Shown in pieces: positions 8,385 to 19,655 of a stretch of 64,000 nt of DNA. The notes beneath the pieces were generated by a model. The model was not told the origin of the DNA and searched no databases. It saw nothing but the letters and a program-made list of their open reading frames with translations. Each line of letters begins with the position of its first letter. The stretch's first letter is position 1. Source of the DNA: Candidatus Gastranaerophilales bacterium (GTDB taxonomy: Bacteria > Cyanobacteriota > Vampirovibrionia > Gastranaerophilales > Gastranaerophilaceae); contig CALUYY010000001.1 in the NCBI GenBank assembly GCA_944325155.1, forward strand, positions 124,001-188,000, in the 5' to 3' direction. The translations under genes were made by a program, and so were the position numbers.

Positions 8385-11300
8385 ATGTCAAAAACACAAT
8401 ATGCTAACCGAGTTACTCCTATGGGCATACCACCGACCCGTTTGAGTGAACTTCCCGACTTGATTGAAATACAGAAAAAATCATTCGAATGGTTTTTAAA
8501 AGAGGGTTTAAAAGAGGAATTACTTTCATTTTCTCCCGTTAAAGATTACACGGGCAGACTTGAATTACATTTCCTTCCCAACTATACATTTGATAACCCC
8601 AAATATACAATTGAAGAAGCAAGAATTCACGATTCAACCTATTCAAAACAGTTAAAAGTTATGATGAGGCTTGTTAACCGTGATTCCGGGGAAATTAAAG
8701 AACAGGAAGTATACATAGGCGATATTCCCACAATGACCGATAAAGGTACATTTATCGTAAACGGTGCGGAACGTGTTATCGTATCGCAGATTGTAAGAAG
8801 CCCCGGCATCTATTATAAAAAAGAAGTCTCCCCGACCGGAAAACGTTTATATAACGCAACTTTAATTCCTAACCGCGGCGCATGGCTTAAAATCGAAACG
8901 GATTCAAACGACCTTGTATACGTTAAAATCGATAAAAACAGAAAAATTTTAGCAACGACTTTATTAAAAGCTCTGGGTATCACCCCCGTTGAAATGGAAA
9001 CGTTATTTACACATTTTGAATTCTTAAAGAAAACTCTTGAAAAAGATACGACAAAATCAACGGATGAAGCTTTAATTGAAGTTTATAAAAAATTAAGACC
9101 GGGCGATCCGGCGTCTGCCGCAGGCGGAAGATCAATCTTGGAAGCAAGATTTTTTGATGAAAAGAAATATGACATAGGAAAAGTCGGCCGTTATAAATTA
9201 AATAAAAAACTCGGCCTTAACCTTCCCGAAACCCAAAGAACGATAACAATACAAGATATCGTTGCGGCGGTTGAATATTTAATTAACTTAACCTATGACG
9301 AAGGCGTTCTTGATGATATCGACCACTTGGGCAACAGAAGAATAAGATCGGTCGGCGAACTTTTACAAAACCAATTCAGAGTAGGTTTATCAAGAATTGA
9401 AAGAATTGTTAAAGAAAGAATGACCCTTCAGGATTCGGAAACTTTAACACCTTTGAACCTTTTAAACGTTAAACCGTTAAATGCGGCAATTAAAGAGTTT
9501 TTCGGTTCATCACAATTATCACAGTTTATGGATCAGACAAACCCGCTTGCCGAATTAACACACAAAAGAAGAATATCGGCCTTAGGCCCCGGCGGTCTGA
9601 TGAGAGAACGCGCAGGTTTTGCGGTTCGTGATATTCATCCCTCACAATACGGACGTATCTGCCCGGTTGAAACTCCCGAAGGTCCGAACGCCGGTCTTAT
9701 CGGCTCTCTTGCAACACACGCAAGAGTTAACGACTACGGCTTTATCGAATCTCCGTTCTTTGTTGTTAAAGACGGTGTTGTAACAGATGAAGTCCACTAT
9801 TTAACGGCAGATGAAGACGAAAATTATCGTGTGGCTCCCGCCGATGTTCAACTGGATGAAAACAGAAGAATTATTGAGCCCTTTATACCCGTAAGATATC
9901 GTTCCGAATTTACGATGGGCGATTCCAAAAAGGTTGACTACTTCGGTGTTTCACCTATTCAAATTATCTCGGTTGCAACGTCGTTAATTCCTTTTATCGA
10001 ACACGACGACGCTAACCGTGCATTAATGGGCTCCAACATGCAACGTCAGGCAGTGCCTTTGTTAATTACGCAAAGACCTGTTGTAGGAACGGGCTTAGAA
10101 AAAAGAGCCGCAAAAGATTCAGGCATGGTGTCCGTTTCCGATTGCGACGGCACGGTTGTAAGGGTAGTCGGTGAAGAAATCCACATTAAAGATAAAGAAG
10201 GAAAAATTCACCAGCACCAATTATTAAAATATGTAAGATCAAACCAAGACACCTGTATTAACCAAAAACCGATTGTAAGAGCGGGCGATGAGGTTAAAAA
10301 AGGCGATGTTATAGCAGACGGCGCTTCGACAAATATGGGCGAGCTTTCATTGGGTAAAAACGTTCTTGTTGCGTATATGCCCTGGGAAGGCTACAACTAC
10401 GAAGATGCTATTTTGTTATCCGAAAGATGTGTTCATGATGATGTATTCACATCAGTTCACATTGAAAAACTTGAAATCGACGCACGTCAGACAAAACTGG
10501 GACCCGAAGAAATAACGAGAGAAGTTCCCAATGTTTCTGAAGATGCTGTAAGACACCTTGATGAAAGAGGTATCGTAAGAATCGGTGCAAGAGTATACGC
10601 AGATGATATTCTTGTCGGTAAAATCACACCTAAAGGCGAATCTGAACATCCGCCCGAAGAAAAACTTTTAAGAGCAATCTTTGCCGAAAAAGCAAGAGAT
10701 GTTAAAGATAACTCTCTTAAAGTTCCTCACGGCGAAGGCGGAAGAGTAGTCGACGTTAAAGTATTTGACAGAGAAAAAGGCGATGAACTGCCGCCCGGCG
10801 CAAATACCGTTATAAGAGTATACATTGCTCAAAAACGTAAAATCTCGGTCGGCGACAAACTCTCGGGACGCCACGGTAACAAAGGTATCGTATCAAGAAT
10901 TCTTCCCAAAGAGGATATGCCTTTCTTGCCTGACGGCACCCCCGTCGATATAGTATTAAACCCTCTGGGTGTTCCTTCACGTATGAACGTTGGTCAAACT
11001 TATGAATGTCTGCTCGGTTTGGCTGCTTACTTAACGGGCAACCACTATGAAGCACCTCCGTTTGATGAAATGTACGGTGCAAACCAATCCGAAATCGCAA
11101 CAAAAGCCGAACTTCTTAAAGGCATTAAAGAATCAGGCTGCAATTGGGTAGGCGAAGACGGAAAAGTTACCCTGTATGACGGAAGAACGGGCGAACCGTT
11201 TGATGAACCGGTTGCCGTCGGTCTTTCATATATATTAAAACTCGTTCACCTTGTAGACGATAAAATCCACGCAAGATCAACAGGTCCCTACTCGCTTGTA

Positions 11301-11699
11301 ACACAACAGCCCTTGGGCGGTAAGGCGCAATTTGGCGGTCAAAGATTCGGCGAAATGGAAGTTTGGGCGCTTGAAGCATACGGTGCCGCTTATACGCTGC
11401 AAGAAATGCTTACGATTAAATCGGACGATGTTAACGGCCGTTCAAGAGCTTATGAAGCAATTGTTAAAGGCGATAACATTCCGCGTCCCGGTATTCCCGA
11501 ATCATTCAAAGTGTTGGTTCGTGAACTTCAAAGTATCGGACTTGATATCACCGTTGCAAAAAAAGGCGGTGAAGAAGTTGACCTTATGTCGGATACCGAC
11601 GATTTAAGAAGATCTGCTCCGAAACGCGTTTTATCGGATATGGACAGTGAACTTTTAAATATAAACTTCTTTGAAACACCTTCAAGCTTTAAAGATTAA
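8385..11699 (+). CDS. rpoB: RNA polymerase beta subunit
   Basis: 1104 residues, close to the cyanobacterial RpoB length and shorter than the proteobacterial form, so the large lineage insertions are absent. It forms the catalytic core of RNA polymerase with beta' and alpha. Conserved parts are clear: the N-terminal lobe segment [20 protein letters not shown], the rifampicin pocket around [20 protein letters not shown] followed by [10 protein letters not shown], the Lys-containing active-site segment [10 protein letters not shown], and the C-terminal clamp motif [17 protein letters not shown] near residue 978. The rifampicin-pocket residues look like the sensitive type. Good ribosome binding site (AGAGGT). 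First gene of rpoB-rpoC1-rpoC2; the rplL-type ribosomal genes that often precede rpoB are not here. Confidence 0.99.
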   Translation: MSKTQYANRVTPMGIPPTRLSELPDLIEIQKKSFEWFLKEGLKEELLSFSPVKDYTGRLELHFLPNYTFDNPKYTIEEARIHDSTYSKQLKVMMRLVNRDSGEIKEQEVYIGDIPTMTDKGTFIVNGAERVIVSQIVRSPGIYYKKEVSPTGKRLYNATLIPNRGAWLKIETDSNDLVYVKIDKNRKILATTLLKALGITPVEMETLFTHFEFLKKTLEKDTTKSTDEALIEVYKKLRPGDPASAAGGRSILEARFFDEKKYDIGKVGRYKLNKKLGLNLPETQRTITIQDIVAAVEYLINLTYDEGVLDDIDHLGNRRIRSVGELLQNQFRVGLSRIERIVKERMTLQDSETLTPLNLLNVKPLNAAIKEFFGSSQLSQFMDQTNPLAELTHKRRISALGPGGLMRERAGFAVRDIHPSQYGRICPVETPEGPNAGLIGSLATHARVNDYGFIESPFFVVKDGVVTDEVHYLTADEDENYRVAPADVQLDENRRIIEPFIPVRYRSEFTMGDSKKVDYFGVSPIQIISVATSLIPFIEHDDANRALMGSNMQRQAVPLLITQRPVVGTGLEKRAAKDSGMVSVSDCDGTVVRVVGEEIHIKDKEGKIHQHQLLKYVRSNQDTCINQKPIVRAGDEVKKGDVIADGASTNMGELSLGKNVLVAYMPWEGYNYEDAILLSERCVHDDVFTSVHIEKLEIDARQTKLGPEEITREVPNVSEDAVRHLDERGIVRIGARVYADDILVGKITPKGESEHPPEEKLLRAIFAEKARDVKDNSLKVPHGEGGRVVDVKVFDREKGDELPPGANTVIRVYIAQKRKISVGDKLSGRHGNKGIVSRILPKEDMPFLPDGTPVDIVLNPLGVPSRMNVGQTYECLLGLAAYLTGNHYEAPPFDEMYGANQSEIATKAELLKGIKESGCNWVGEDGKVTLYDGRTGEPFDEPVAVGLSYILKLVHLVDDKIHARSTGPYSLVTQQPLGGKAQFGGQRFGEMEVWALEAYGAAYTLQEMLTIKSDDVNGRSRAYEAIVKGDNIPRPGIPESFKVLVRELQSIGLDITVAKKGGEEVDLMSDTDDLRRSAPKRVLSDMDSELLNINFFETPSSFKD

Positions 11700-11770
11700 T
11701 TCTTTAAAGCTTCGGAAGCGTGCGGTTTATAAAAACAAGAATTACAAAAGACAAATAAAGGAGAAAGAAG

Positions 11771-13483
11771 TTGTCTACTAGCATAGATTATTTTGATTAT
11801 ATACGAATTTCAATAGCATCTTCGGAAAGAGTATTGAAATGGTCATACGGGGAAGTTACAAAACCCGAAACAATCAACTATCGTACATTAAAACCCGAAA
11901 GAGACGGGCTGTTTTGCGAAAGAATTTTCGGACCTTCAAAAGACTGGGAATGCTATTGCGGTAAATATAAAAGAGTCCGCCACAAAGGTATTATATGCGA
12001 ACGCTGCGGTGTTGAAGTAACGGATTCAAAAGTCCGCCGCCACAGAATGGGGCATATTAAACTTGCGGCTCCCGTTTCGCACATCTGGTTTTTAAAGGGC
12101 ATTCCTTCATATTTGGGCTTATTATTGGATATGACCTTAAAAGATTTGGAACAGGTTATTTATTTTAACAACTACGTTGTTGTTGACCCCGGCGAATCTG
12201 AATTTAAAAAACTTCAATTATTAACCGAAGAAGAATATGAAGATTATGTATTGGAACATGAAGACACGACATTAAAAGTCGGTATCGGCGCCGAAGTAAT
12301 CAAAGAGTTGTTATCCGAAATTACTTTAACAAAACTTGCCGAAGACATCAGAACGGAATTGGATTCGGCGGGCGGTTCGGTTCAAAAAAGAGCGAAACTC
12401 ATTAAACGTTTAAGACTTGTTGAATCGTTAATAGATTCAAACACTGAACCCACATGGTTTATTATGGATGTTCTTCCCGTAACCCCGCCCGATTTAAGAC
12501 CTATGGTTCAATTGGACGGCGGACGTTTTGCAACATCAGACTTAAACGACTTATACAGACGTGTTATCAACAGAAACAACCGTCTTGCAAGATTGTTGGA
12601 AATGGGCGCACCAGAAATTATCGTGAGAAACGAAAAAAGAATGCTTCAGGAAGCCGTTGACGCACTTATTGACAACGGCAGAAGAGGCAGAACGGTTGTA
12701 GGACCCAATTCAAGACCGTTAAAATCGTTATCAAACATTATTGAAGGCAAACAGGGTCGTTTCCGTCAAAACTTATTGGGTAAACGTGTTGACTACTCCG
12801 GTCGTTCCGTTATCGTTGTAGGTCCGCAATTAAGCTTAAATCAGTGCGGCTTGCCCAAAGAAATGGCTATTGAATTATTCAAACCCTTTGTTGTTAACAA
12901 ATTAATCGAAAGAGGTTTGGTTCAAAACATTAAATCAGCCAAAAAGAAAATCGAAAGGTCGGAACCCGTTGTATGGGACATACTGGAAGAAGTCGTAGAA
13001 GGACACCCCGTTATGTTAAACCGTGCTCCTACGCTTCACAGACTCGGTATTCAAGCCTTTGAACCCAAACTTGTTGAAGGCAGAGCAATTCAATTACATC
13101 CTCTTGTATGTACCGCATTTAACGCCGACTTCGACGGCGACCAAATGGCGGTTCACGTTCCCCTGTCAATTGAGGCTCAAACCGAAGCAAGAATGCTTAT
13201 GCTTGCAACGAATAATATTCTGGCTCCCGCAAACGGTAAGCCGATTATTACTCCGACACAAGACATGGTCTTGGGTATTTACTATTTAACAATTCTGAAA
13301 GACCCCGATGCACCCGTTAAAGGCTATTTCCATGACTTTATGGACGCAATTTCGGCTTTGGAATTGGGCAAAATCAAACTTCACGATAAAATTATCGTAA
13401 GGGATGATAAGGGCGAAAGAATAGAAACCACGGCAGGAAGAATTGTATTTAACGAAACTTTAAGAAAATCGGTTCTTCAATAA
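11771..13483 (+). CDS. rpoC1: RNA polymerase gamma subunit (N-terminal half of beta')
   Basis: 570 residues from a TTG start with a strong AAAGGAG upstream. It corresponds to the N-terminal half of bacterial beta' and holds the catalytic magnesium site NADFDGD at residues 451-457. The N-terminal zinc-binding Cys (61, 63, 76, 79) are present in CYCG...CERCG. The protein ends after a GRIVFNETL segment, the place where cyanobacterial RpoC1 ends. A separate rpoC2 with its own ATG follows after 32 bases. A split beta' is characteristic of the cyanobacterial lineage and chloroplasts, so this is an ancestral gene fission and not a frameshift. It is slightly shorter than photosynthetic cyanobacterial RpoC1 (about 620). 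Confidence 0.98.
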   Translation: MSTSIDYFDYIRISIASSERVLKWSYGEVTKPETINYRTLKPERDGLFCERIFGPSKDWECYCGKYKRVRHKGIICERCGVEVTDSKVRRHRMGHIKLAAPVSHIWFLKGIPSYLGLLLDMTLKDLEQVIYFNNYVVVDPGESEFKKLQLLTEEEYEDYVLEHEDTTLKVGIGAEVIKELLSEITLTKLAEDIRTELDSAGGSVQKRAKLIKRLRLVESLIDSNTEPTWFIMDVLPVTPPDLRPMVQLDGGRFATSDLNDLYRRVINRNNRLARLLEMGAPEIIVRNEKRMLQEAVDALIDNGRRGRTVVGPNSRPLKSLSNIIEGKQGRFRQNLLGKRVDYSGRSVIVVGPQLSLNQCGLPKEMAIELFKPFVVNKLIERGLVQNIKSAKKKIERSEPVVWDILEEVVEGHPVMLNRAPTLHRLGIQAFEPKLVEGRAIQLHPLVCTAFNADFDGDQMAVHVPLSIEAQTEARMLMLATNNILAPANGKPIITPTQDMVLGIYYLTILKDPDAPVKGYFHDFMDAISALELGKIKLHDKIIVRDDKGERIETTAGRIVFNETLRKSVLQ

Positions 13484-13515
13484 TTAAGTTAAATAAAAAG
13501 AGGGAAATATAAAAA

Positions 13516-16500
13516 ATGACAACATTAACTCCTGAAAAAAAGAAAAAAACGATTGAATATATAAATAATATCGTGGATAAAAAAGGCTTAAACAAGTTAT
13601 TATCCCAAATATATCTTGAATGGGGCGGCGCAAAAACCGCAGAACTTGCAAACAACCTTAAAAACCTCGGTTATAAATATGCGACAAAAGCGGGCACCAC
13701 AATTTCAATTCACGACCTGTCGGTTCCCGAAGTTAAAAATGACCTTTTAAAACAAGCTCAGGAAGAAATCGAACAATCAACATACCGTTATATGAAAGGC
13801 GAAATAACGGAAGTTGAAAGATATACAAAAGTTATCGACACATGGTCAGAAACAACGGCAAAATTAACGGATGAAGTTGTTAAAAACTTTGATAAATTAA
13901 ACCCCGTTTATATGATGGCATTCTCCGGCGCAAGAGGTAACTTATCACAGGTATCACAGCTGGTCGGTATGCGCGGTTTGATGGCTGACGCACAAGGCCA
14001 GATTATCGACTTGCCGATTAAATCAAACTTTAAAGAAGGCCTTTCCTGTACCGAATACGTTATCTCCAGTTACGGCGCACGTAAAGGGCTTGTAGACACG
14101 GCTTTAAAAACAGCTGACTCAGGATACTTAACAAGACGTCTTGTTGACGTTGCACAGGATGTTATCATAAGAGAAGCAGACTGCCACACGGAAAAATCAA
14201 TCAAATTAACCGCAATTCAAGACGGCGAAAACATCATTGTTCCTTTGGCAGACAGGCTTTTGGGAAGAACCGTTGCACAGGATATTTTTGACAATGAAGG
14301 CAATTTAATCGTTGCAAAAAATACAACCGTTAACAGAGATGATCTGGCCAAAATTAAAGCCTTAAATCTTCAGGAAGTCGATGTAAGATCAACATTAACC
14401 TGCGAACTTGAATACGGCATTTGCCAAAAATGCTACGGCTGGGCAATGACAACCCAAAAACTCGTTGATATAGGTGAAGCAATCGGTATTATTGCGGCCC
14501 AGTCAATCGGTGAACCCGGTACACAGCTTACAATGAGAACATTCCACACGGGCGGTGTATTTAAAGGCGCAGGCGCCATGAAACATGTTACCGCTCCTTT
14601 TGACGGCGTTATTGAAGATGAAGTAAGAACACGTGAAATGAGAACCCGCCACGGTGATATCGTACAAATCGCAATTAAAGAAGCGGACGTTACGATTAAA
14701 AACGAAAAAGGAATGTCGGTTAAACTCCATATTCCTATGGGCGCAAGAGTTTCTTATATTAAAGGGCAGATGCTCAAAAAAGGGGACGAAGTTGCCGAAT
14801 ACGAACCCGTATCAAAGGGCGATGGCAGCCGTTTAACCGAAAAAGCCACAAAAGATATAACATCCGATATTGCAGGCGAAGTCGTGTTTGAAGATTTTAT
14901 AGCGGATGAAAAGAAAGACAGACAAGGCAACATCTCAAGAACTTCAAACAAATCCGGTATTGTCTGGGTTTTGGGCGGTGATGTTTACACGCTTCCCGCA
15001 GGTTCAAAAATCCTTGTGTCAGACGGCCAAAAAGTTAAAAAAGGCGAAAAACTTGCCGAAACTTTAATTGTGTCCGAACACGGCGGCGAAGTAAGGGTTA
15101 ATAATTCGCTTGAAATTGAAGAAGTTAAATTTGAAGGCAAGAAAATCAAAAAAATTGTTGCGGGCAAAGAATTAACAATTGTTATCGCTTCAATTCAGCC
15201 TTCAAACGCAACATTTGAACAAACCAAAAAAGAACAAATCTGGCACGTTAATTCAACGGATGAAAAATATATCGTTAAATGCCCGATTGACACAACCGTT
15301 GAAAACGGCATGATAATTGCGGAACTTATTGATGATGAACACAAAGTAACAAGCTCCGGCGAAATCAGATACAACGGCATTGAAGTCGGCGAAAATCAAG
15401 TTGTTACAAAAGGCGGTGAAGTAATATTCATCCCCGAAGAAATTCACCAGATTTCAAAAGATTCATCATTAAAACTCGTTGAATCAGGTACCTATGTTGA
15501 AGCGGGAACCGAAGTTGTTAAAGACTTGTACACCCACATTGACGGTATCGTTGAAATTAAAGAATTTAACGATATAATCCATGAAGTTGTCGTACGTCCG
15601 GGCGAATTATACACTCTTGATTCAATCAACGACTTAAAAGTTGATGAAAACGAAGTTATAAGAGCAGGCACGGTTGTTGCGGGTAAAATTAAAGCCAAAG
15701 TTGATTCAATCGTTACAATCGTTGAAAATGATTCCGATATGCTTGAATTGGACGATTTGGACGAAGATATAGCGGAAGATATCGTTGATGAAGATAATCT
15801 TGATAAACAACAGGTTCAAATCTTAATCAGACCGGTTCAAAGCTTCACAATCGAACCCAAAGACGTTTCAATCGAATTTGAAACAACCGATGAAGCAATT
15901 GAAATTGTTCCTTTGACACAATTGCAATTCAAAGACGGTGCAAGAGTAAGAAGCTTGGACGGCGCCGTTCTTACAAGAACAAGCCTTGTGTTATCAATGA
16001 ACGGCTATTTAAGCCACTTAAAAGGTCTTGTTGAACTTGATAAAGACGGCGGATTAAAAATCGTCGTATTGGAAACACTAATCGTAAGACGTGAACAAGA
16101 CGACGCTTCAAGAAGCTTATCTTCAATGCAGACTGAATTGCTGGTTGAAAACGGTCAAATAATAGAACCCAGAACCCCCGTTACAAAAACGCAGGTGCTG
16201 TCAATCGACGATTCAATCGCAAGTATCAAACAAACAGATAAAGACCTAAGAAGGCTTCTTCTTGTATCGGCTAAAAACGAACAGGTTATCCAAATTAAAG
16301 GCAAGCCCACCGTTAAAGCCGGCGATTTTGTCAAACTTGACGCCGTTGTATCAACCGAAGGCGACACGACAAAATGCTCCGGAAGAGTTATTGAAGTTGA
16401 TAAAAATTCAGTAACGGTAAGAATGGGAAGACCTCACTTAATAAGCCCCGGCACACTGTTACAGGTTGAAAATAACGCACTTATATTAAGAGGCGATCTT

Positions 16501-17367
16501 CTTGCAACACTCGTATTTGAAAGACAAAAAACGGGCGACATCGTTCAAGGTTTGCCGAGGGTTGAAGAACTTCTTGAAGCAAGAAAACCGAAAGATTCGG
16601 CAATTGTTGCCGAAGAAGACGGCGTAGCCGAAATTGAAATCGAAGACGACGTTGCAAGATTATACATAGTAAACGAAAACGGCAGAACGGAAATTAAATA
16701 TCCGATTGAATCAAGCATAATCGTTTCCGACAAACAAAAAATAACAAAAGGACAAGCTTTAACTTCAGGTCCCTTAAACCCGCATGACGTTATCAGATTA
16801 AGAGGCGCCAATGCCGCTCAGCAATATCTTGTTGATGAAGTTCAAAGGGTATACCGCTCACAAGGCGTTGAAATTGCCGATAAACACGTTGAAGTTATCG
16901 TACGTCAGATGATTAAAAAAGTTAAAGTCGTTGACTCCGGCACGACAAAGCTTCTCCCCGGAGAACTTGTCGAACTTAAGACGGTTGAAGCGGAAAACGC
17001 TAAAATCAACGAAGAAGAAGGCGGAATTAAAGCAACATATGAAGCTTTACTGTTGGGTATTACAAAAGCTTCATTAAATACGGAAAGCTTTATCTCGGCC
17101 GCTTCCTTCCAGGAAACAACAAGAATTTTGACGGAAGCCGCAGTCGAAGGCAAAAAGGATATGTTAAGAGGCTTAAAAGAAAACGTTATTATAGGCCGCT
17201 TAATTCCCGCAGGCACAGGCTATCATCACCTGATTAACGCAAGCGAAGAAAAAGAAAAAGAAGCCCTTCGCCGTGCACAGCAAAAAAATCAGGCAAGAAA
17301 ACCTTCCGCAATTCTTGAAGAAATTGAAGGAATGTTCGGAACACCCGATTTTACAATTGATGAATAA
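13516..17367 (+). CDS. rpoC2: RNA polymerase beta' subunit, C-terminal half
   Basis: 1283 residues. The N-terminal part has the bridge helix and trigger-loop region (MRGLMADAQGQIIDLPI, then ARKGLVDTALKTADSGYLTRR), and the second zinc site is seen as CELEYGICQKC near residue 295-305. A long strand-rich middle, roughly residues 370-1000, corresponds to the sandwich-barrel hybrid motif insertion (SI3) found in the cyanobacterial trigger loop. It is rich in repeated hydrophobic/acidic strands with short turns. The C-terminus returns to conserved clamp sequence (GDIVQGLPRVEELLEARKP and FQETTRILTEAAVEGKKD). Translated from ATG with GAGGG upstream. Last gene of the operon; a small CCGAA/TTCGG hairpin lies just downstream at 17382-17394. 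Confidence 0.98.
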   Translation: MTTLTPEKKKKTIEYINNIVDKKGLNKLLSQIYLEWGGAKTAELANNLKNLGYKYATKAGTTISIHDLSVPEVKNDLLKQAQEEIEQSTYRYMKGEITEVERYTKVIDTWSETTAKLTDEVVKNFDKLNPVYMMAFSGARGNLSQVSQLVGMRGLMADAQGQIIDLPIKSNFKEGLSCTEYVISSYGARKGLVDTALKTADSGYLTRRLVDVAQDVIIREADCHTEKSIKLTAIQDGENIIVPLADRLLGRTVAQDIFDNEGNLIVAKNTTVNRDDLAKIKALNLQEVDVRSTLTCELEYGICQKCYGWAMTTQKLVDIGEAIGIIAAQSIGEPGTQLTMRTFHTGGVFKGAGAMKHVTAPFDGVIEDEVRTREMRTRHGDIVQIAIKEADVTIKNEKGMSVKLHIPMGARVSYIKGQMLKKGDEVAEYEPVSKGDGSRLTEKATKDITSDIAGEVVFEDFIADEKKDRQGNISRTSNKSGIVWVLGGDVYTLPAGSKILVSDGQKVKKGEKLAETLIVSEHGGEVRVNNSLEIEEVKFEGKKIKKIVAGKELTIVIASIQPSNATFEQTKKEQIWHVNSTDEKYIVKCPIDTTVENGMIIAELIDDEHKVTSSGEIRYNGIEVGENQVVTKGGEVIFIPEEIHQISKDSSLKLVESGTYVEAGTEVVKDLYTHIDGIVEIKEFNDIIHEVVVRPGELYTLDSINDLKVDENEVIRAGTVVAGKIKAKVDSIVTIVENDSDMLELDDLDEDIAEDIVDEDNLDKQQVQILIRPVQSFTIEPKDVSIEFETTDEAIEIVPLTQLQFKDGARVRSLDGAVLTRTSLVLSMNGYLSHLKGLVELDKDGGLKIVVLETLIVRREQDDASRSLSSMQTELLVENGQIIEPRTPVTKTQVLSIDDSIASIKQTDKDLRRLLLVSAKNEQVIQIKGKPTVKAGDFVKLDAVVSTEGDTTKCSGRVIEVDKNSVTVRMGRPHLISPGTLLQVENNALILRGDLLATLVFERQKTGDIVQGLPRVEELLEARKPKDSAIVAEEDGVAEIEIEDDVARLYIVNENGRTEIKYPIESSIIVSDKQKITKGQALTSGPLNPHDVIRLRGANAAQQYLVDEVQRVYRSQGVEIADKHVEVIVRQMIKKVKVVDSGTTKLLPGELVELKTVEAENAKINEEEGGIKATYEALLLGITKASLNTESFISAASFQETTRILTEAAVEGKKDMLRGLKENVIIGRLIPAGTGYHHLINASEEKEKEALRRAQQKNQARKPSAILEEIEGMFGTPDFTIDE

Positions 17368-17457
17368 ATTAAATCAACCGTCCGAATAATTCGGGTAATT
17401 AAAAGAACAACAATTTAAAATAAACTGAAAAGCATAAAACCAAATAAGGATTTTAAG

Positions 17458-17946
17458 ATGATTAAAAAAATTATTTCGGGTTTATGCTTTTTTATTATCG
17501 CAATAAGCCCCTCTCTTGCGGACAGCGCACCTATAACCGACAAAGAAATTAAAGAAATAGAACAATTTTTTAACAGCTATATAAATTCAGCCAACACATA
17601 CAAAAATAATTTTATCGACCATTATTCAAAAGATGCCGTTATAGAGCGTGTTGTAATAAAACCCGACGGCACGAAGCAAACGGTTTCAATTCCGATGAAA
17701 AGATATATAAAAGAATTAAAACTCGGAAGAAAAACCGCAAAATTGATAAGATATAAAAATTTCTACACAAATAAAAAATATGAAAAAATTGGCGCTAATG
17801 AATATAAAATAACATCAATGAGAATTCCCTTTAAAGACAAAAAAGGATTAAACGCCGAATTTAAAGTTATAAAAACTCCAAACGGCTATAAAATAAGCGA
17901 AGAAAAAATGGAAACCAACGTTCAAAGGTTTTTAAGCGAAAAATAA
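17458..17946 (+). CDS. Secreted small protein, possible NTF2-like fold
   Basis: 162 residues with a signal peptide (MIKKIISGLCFFIIAISPSL, cleavage near ADS). The mature part starts with a helix (EIEQFFNSYINSANTY), then strands containing VIERVVIKPDGT and a helix (MKRYIKELKLG), ending with an alternating beta sheet. This helix-then-curved-sheet order is like NTF2/SnoaL-type domains, but I see no active-site residues. AAGGA lies ahead of the ATG. It follows rpoC2 by 90 bases and may have its own promoter. Its stop directly abuts the stop of convergent leuA. Confidence 0.65.
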   Translation: MIKKIISGLCFFIIAISPSLADSAPITDKEIKEIEQFFNSYINSANTYKNNFIDHYSKDAVIERVVIKPDGTKQTVSIPMKRYIKELKLGRKTAKLIRYKNFYTNKKYEKIGANEYKITSMRIPFKDKKGLNAEFKVIKTPNGYKISEEKMETNVQRFLSEK

Positions 17947-19479
17947 CTAAAGATTTTCTTCTTTTGAAATTATATTGAGTGCGTTAAATATGGCCCGAAC
18001 ATTTGCAACTGCCGTCGATTCGTGGCGCGCACGTCCGATTATTTCTCTTCCTTTAGAATCCTCAAGGTGAATAACGCTCATTGCGGTAGCGCCCGAGCCT
18101 TTAATTTCTTCATCAAGTGCACTTTGTTCATAATGCAATAATTTAACATTAATATTAAGCTGCTTAAGAGCATCCACACAAGCATCCAAAGGCCCGTTTC
18201 CCGTACCTTTTAATTTATAATCTTTATCTTTAAATCTGAATTCATATTCAAATGTGCCTTTATCTATATGGCAGAAATGAATGAATTTAAAATCGCCTTT
18301 AACATTAAACGTTTCGTTAAAATAAATATCGATAATTTGCGCCGTAGGCAATTCGCCGACTTTTTCGGCCGCTTCTTTTATTATGGGCTGCAAGCGTATG
18401 GCTTCTTGAATTGTAATCGGATAACCCGCTTTTGATATGATTTCAAATATTGCGGTTTTACCGGATTGACTTGTAAATCCGATTTTTTCATCATCTTTTC
18501 TTCCGATTAAAGAAGGGTGAATTGGTCTGTATGCGCCTTTTTCCATATCTTTGGTTTTAAGTGCGCCGTCCTGATGAATGCCCGATCTGTGTGCAAGTGC
18601 ATCGGGACCGATTAAAGGTGCTTTTTCAGAGATAGGGACTTTTGACATCTGCGATACAATCAAAGCGGTTTCATAAATCTTTGATAAATCAATCGGAACA
18701 TCAACACCCGAATTATGAAGCGCAACAGCAACTTCATAAAAATTGGTATTTCCCGCACGCTCTCCAAGCCCGTTTAAGGCGCATTCCAATTGAACCGCTC
18801 CCGAAAAATAACTCTCAACCGTTGTTGCGGTTGCCATACCCAAATCATTATGATTATGAACGGAAATTGTTATATGATTATCCAAAGAATTTCTAACCCT
18901 TTCAATCATATCAACAAAAGTTTTGGGGCGGGTTCTTTCAACCGTATTCGGGAGGTTAATTGTCGTGGCGCCCGATTTTACGATTTCTTTTAAGGTATCA
19001 ATTACAAAATCCAAATTTTCCCCGCAATCGCCGAAGTGTTCAACCGAAAATTGAATCTGCCCTTCTTTATTAACCTTTTTAATTTCATCATAAGCAAATT
19101 TAACCGCCTCGATTGCCGTTTTTCTGACATCTTGCGGTTCTTTATTTAACACATATTTCATATGAAAGGGAGAAAGCGTTAAAAAAAGATGAACTCTTGG
19201 AATTTTTGCATCTTTTATAGCTTCAACCGCCCTTATAATATCGTTTTTAACACATCTTGCAAGCCCGGATACAACAAGATTAGAAGGCGCCATTAACGAT
19301 AATTCCCTGCAAGCCTCAAAATCCATATCGCTTGAAGCGGGAAAGCCGACTTCAACCGCCTGAACATTCAAGTCTAATAATTTTTCAAAAATTATCTTTT
19401 TGTCTGATAATTGCCATGGCTTTTTCAGGGCTTGATTTCCATCTCTCAATGTAATATCATAAAAAAACGGTCGATTCAT
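17947..19479 (-). CDS. leuA: 2-isopropylmalate synthase
   Basis: 510 residues. It condenses acetyl-CoA with 2-oxoisovalerate in the first committed step of leucine synthesis. The N-terminal TIM-barrel signature DITLRDGNQAL (about residues 8-18) supplies the metal Asp and the catalytic Arg, and HNHNDLGMAT carries the metal-binding His pair. HRSGIHQDGALK is typical of the LeuA barrel end. The C-terminal regulatory domain is recognised by GTGNGPLDACVDAL and AMSVIHLEDSKGREIIGRA, the feature that separates IPMS from homocitrate and HMG-CoA lyase relatives. Citramalate synthase is the main alternative. No leucine-rich leader peptide or T-box is visible upstream. No other leu gene is in the window. 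Convergent with the small secreted protein gene. Confidence 0.9.
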   Translation of the reverse strand: MNRPFFYDITLRDGNQALKKPWQLSDKKIIFEKLLDLNVQAVEVGFPASSDMDFEACRELSLMAPSNLVVSGLARCVKNDIIRAVEAIKDAKIPRVHLFLTLSPFHMKYVLNKEPQDVRKTAIEAVKFAYDEIKKVNKEGQIQFSVEHFGDCGENLDFVIDTLKEIVKSGATTINLPNTVERTRPKTFVDMIERVRNSLDNHITISVHNHNDLGMATATTVESYFSGAVQLECALNGLGERAGNTNFYEVAVALHNSGVDVPIDLSKIYETALIVSQMSKVPISEKAPLIGPDALAHRSGIHQDGALKTKDMEKGAYRPIHPSLIGRKDDEKIGFTSQSGKTAIFEIISKAGYPITIQEAIRLQPIIKEAAEKVGELPTAQIIDIYFNETFNVKGDFKFIHFCHIDKGTFEYEFRFKDKDYKLKGTGNGPLDACVDALKQLNINVKLLHYEQSALDEEIKGSGATAMSVIHLEDSKGREIIGRARHESTAVANVRAIFNALNIISKEENL

Positions 19480-19530
19480 CGGTTAGTTCCTTAAAAATTT
19501 CTTAAATCAATAATAACATAAAAAATGGTG

Positions 19531-19559
19531 TTGACATTTAATTACTATGATTGTAATAT
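19531..19559 (+). promoter_or_regulatory. Strong sigma70-type promoter for the paralogous membrane pair
   Basis: TTGACA (19531-19536), a 17-base spacer and TAATAT (19554-19559), one of the best matches to consensus in the window. It predicts a leader of about 90 bases before the TTG start at 19656. The leader has a possible weak hairpin with arms AAAATTG and CAATTTT. Confidence 0.75.
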
Positions 19560-19655
19560 TAAAAATTGTTAATACTATCACAGGCAAAAACGCAATTTTT
19601 CAGTGTGTTTTTACTTAAATACTTGGGAAGATTACAATAAAAGAAGGTTTATCGT

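Noticed and set aside
13484-13515. Frameshift or sequencing error splitting rpoC
   Set aside because: rpoC2 has its own ribosome site and ATG, the gap is non-coding, and the break matches the natural cyanobacterial split.
19480-19530. T-box or leucine attenuator ahead of leuA
   Set aside because: No Leu-rich leader peptide, antiterminator pair or T-box sequence could be found by eye.
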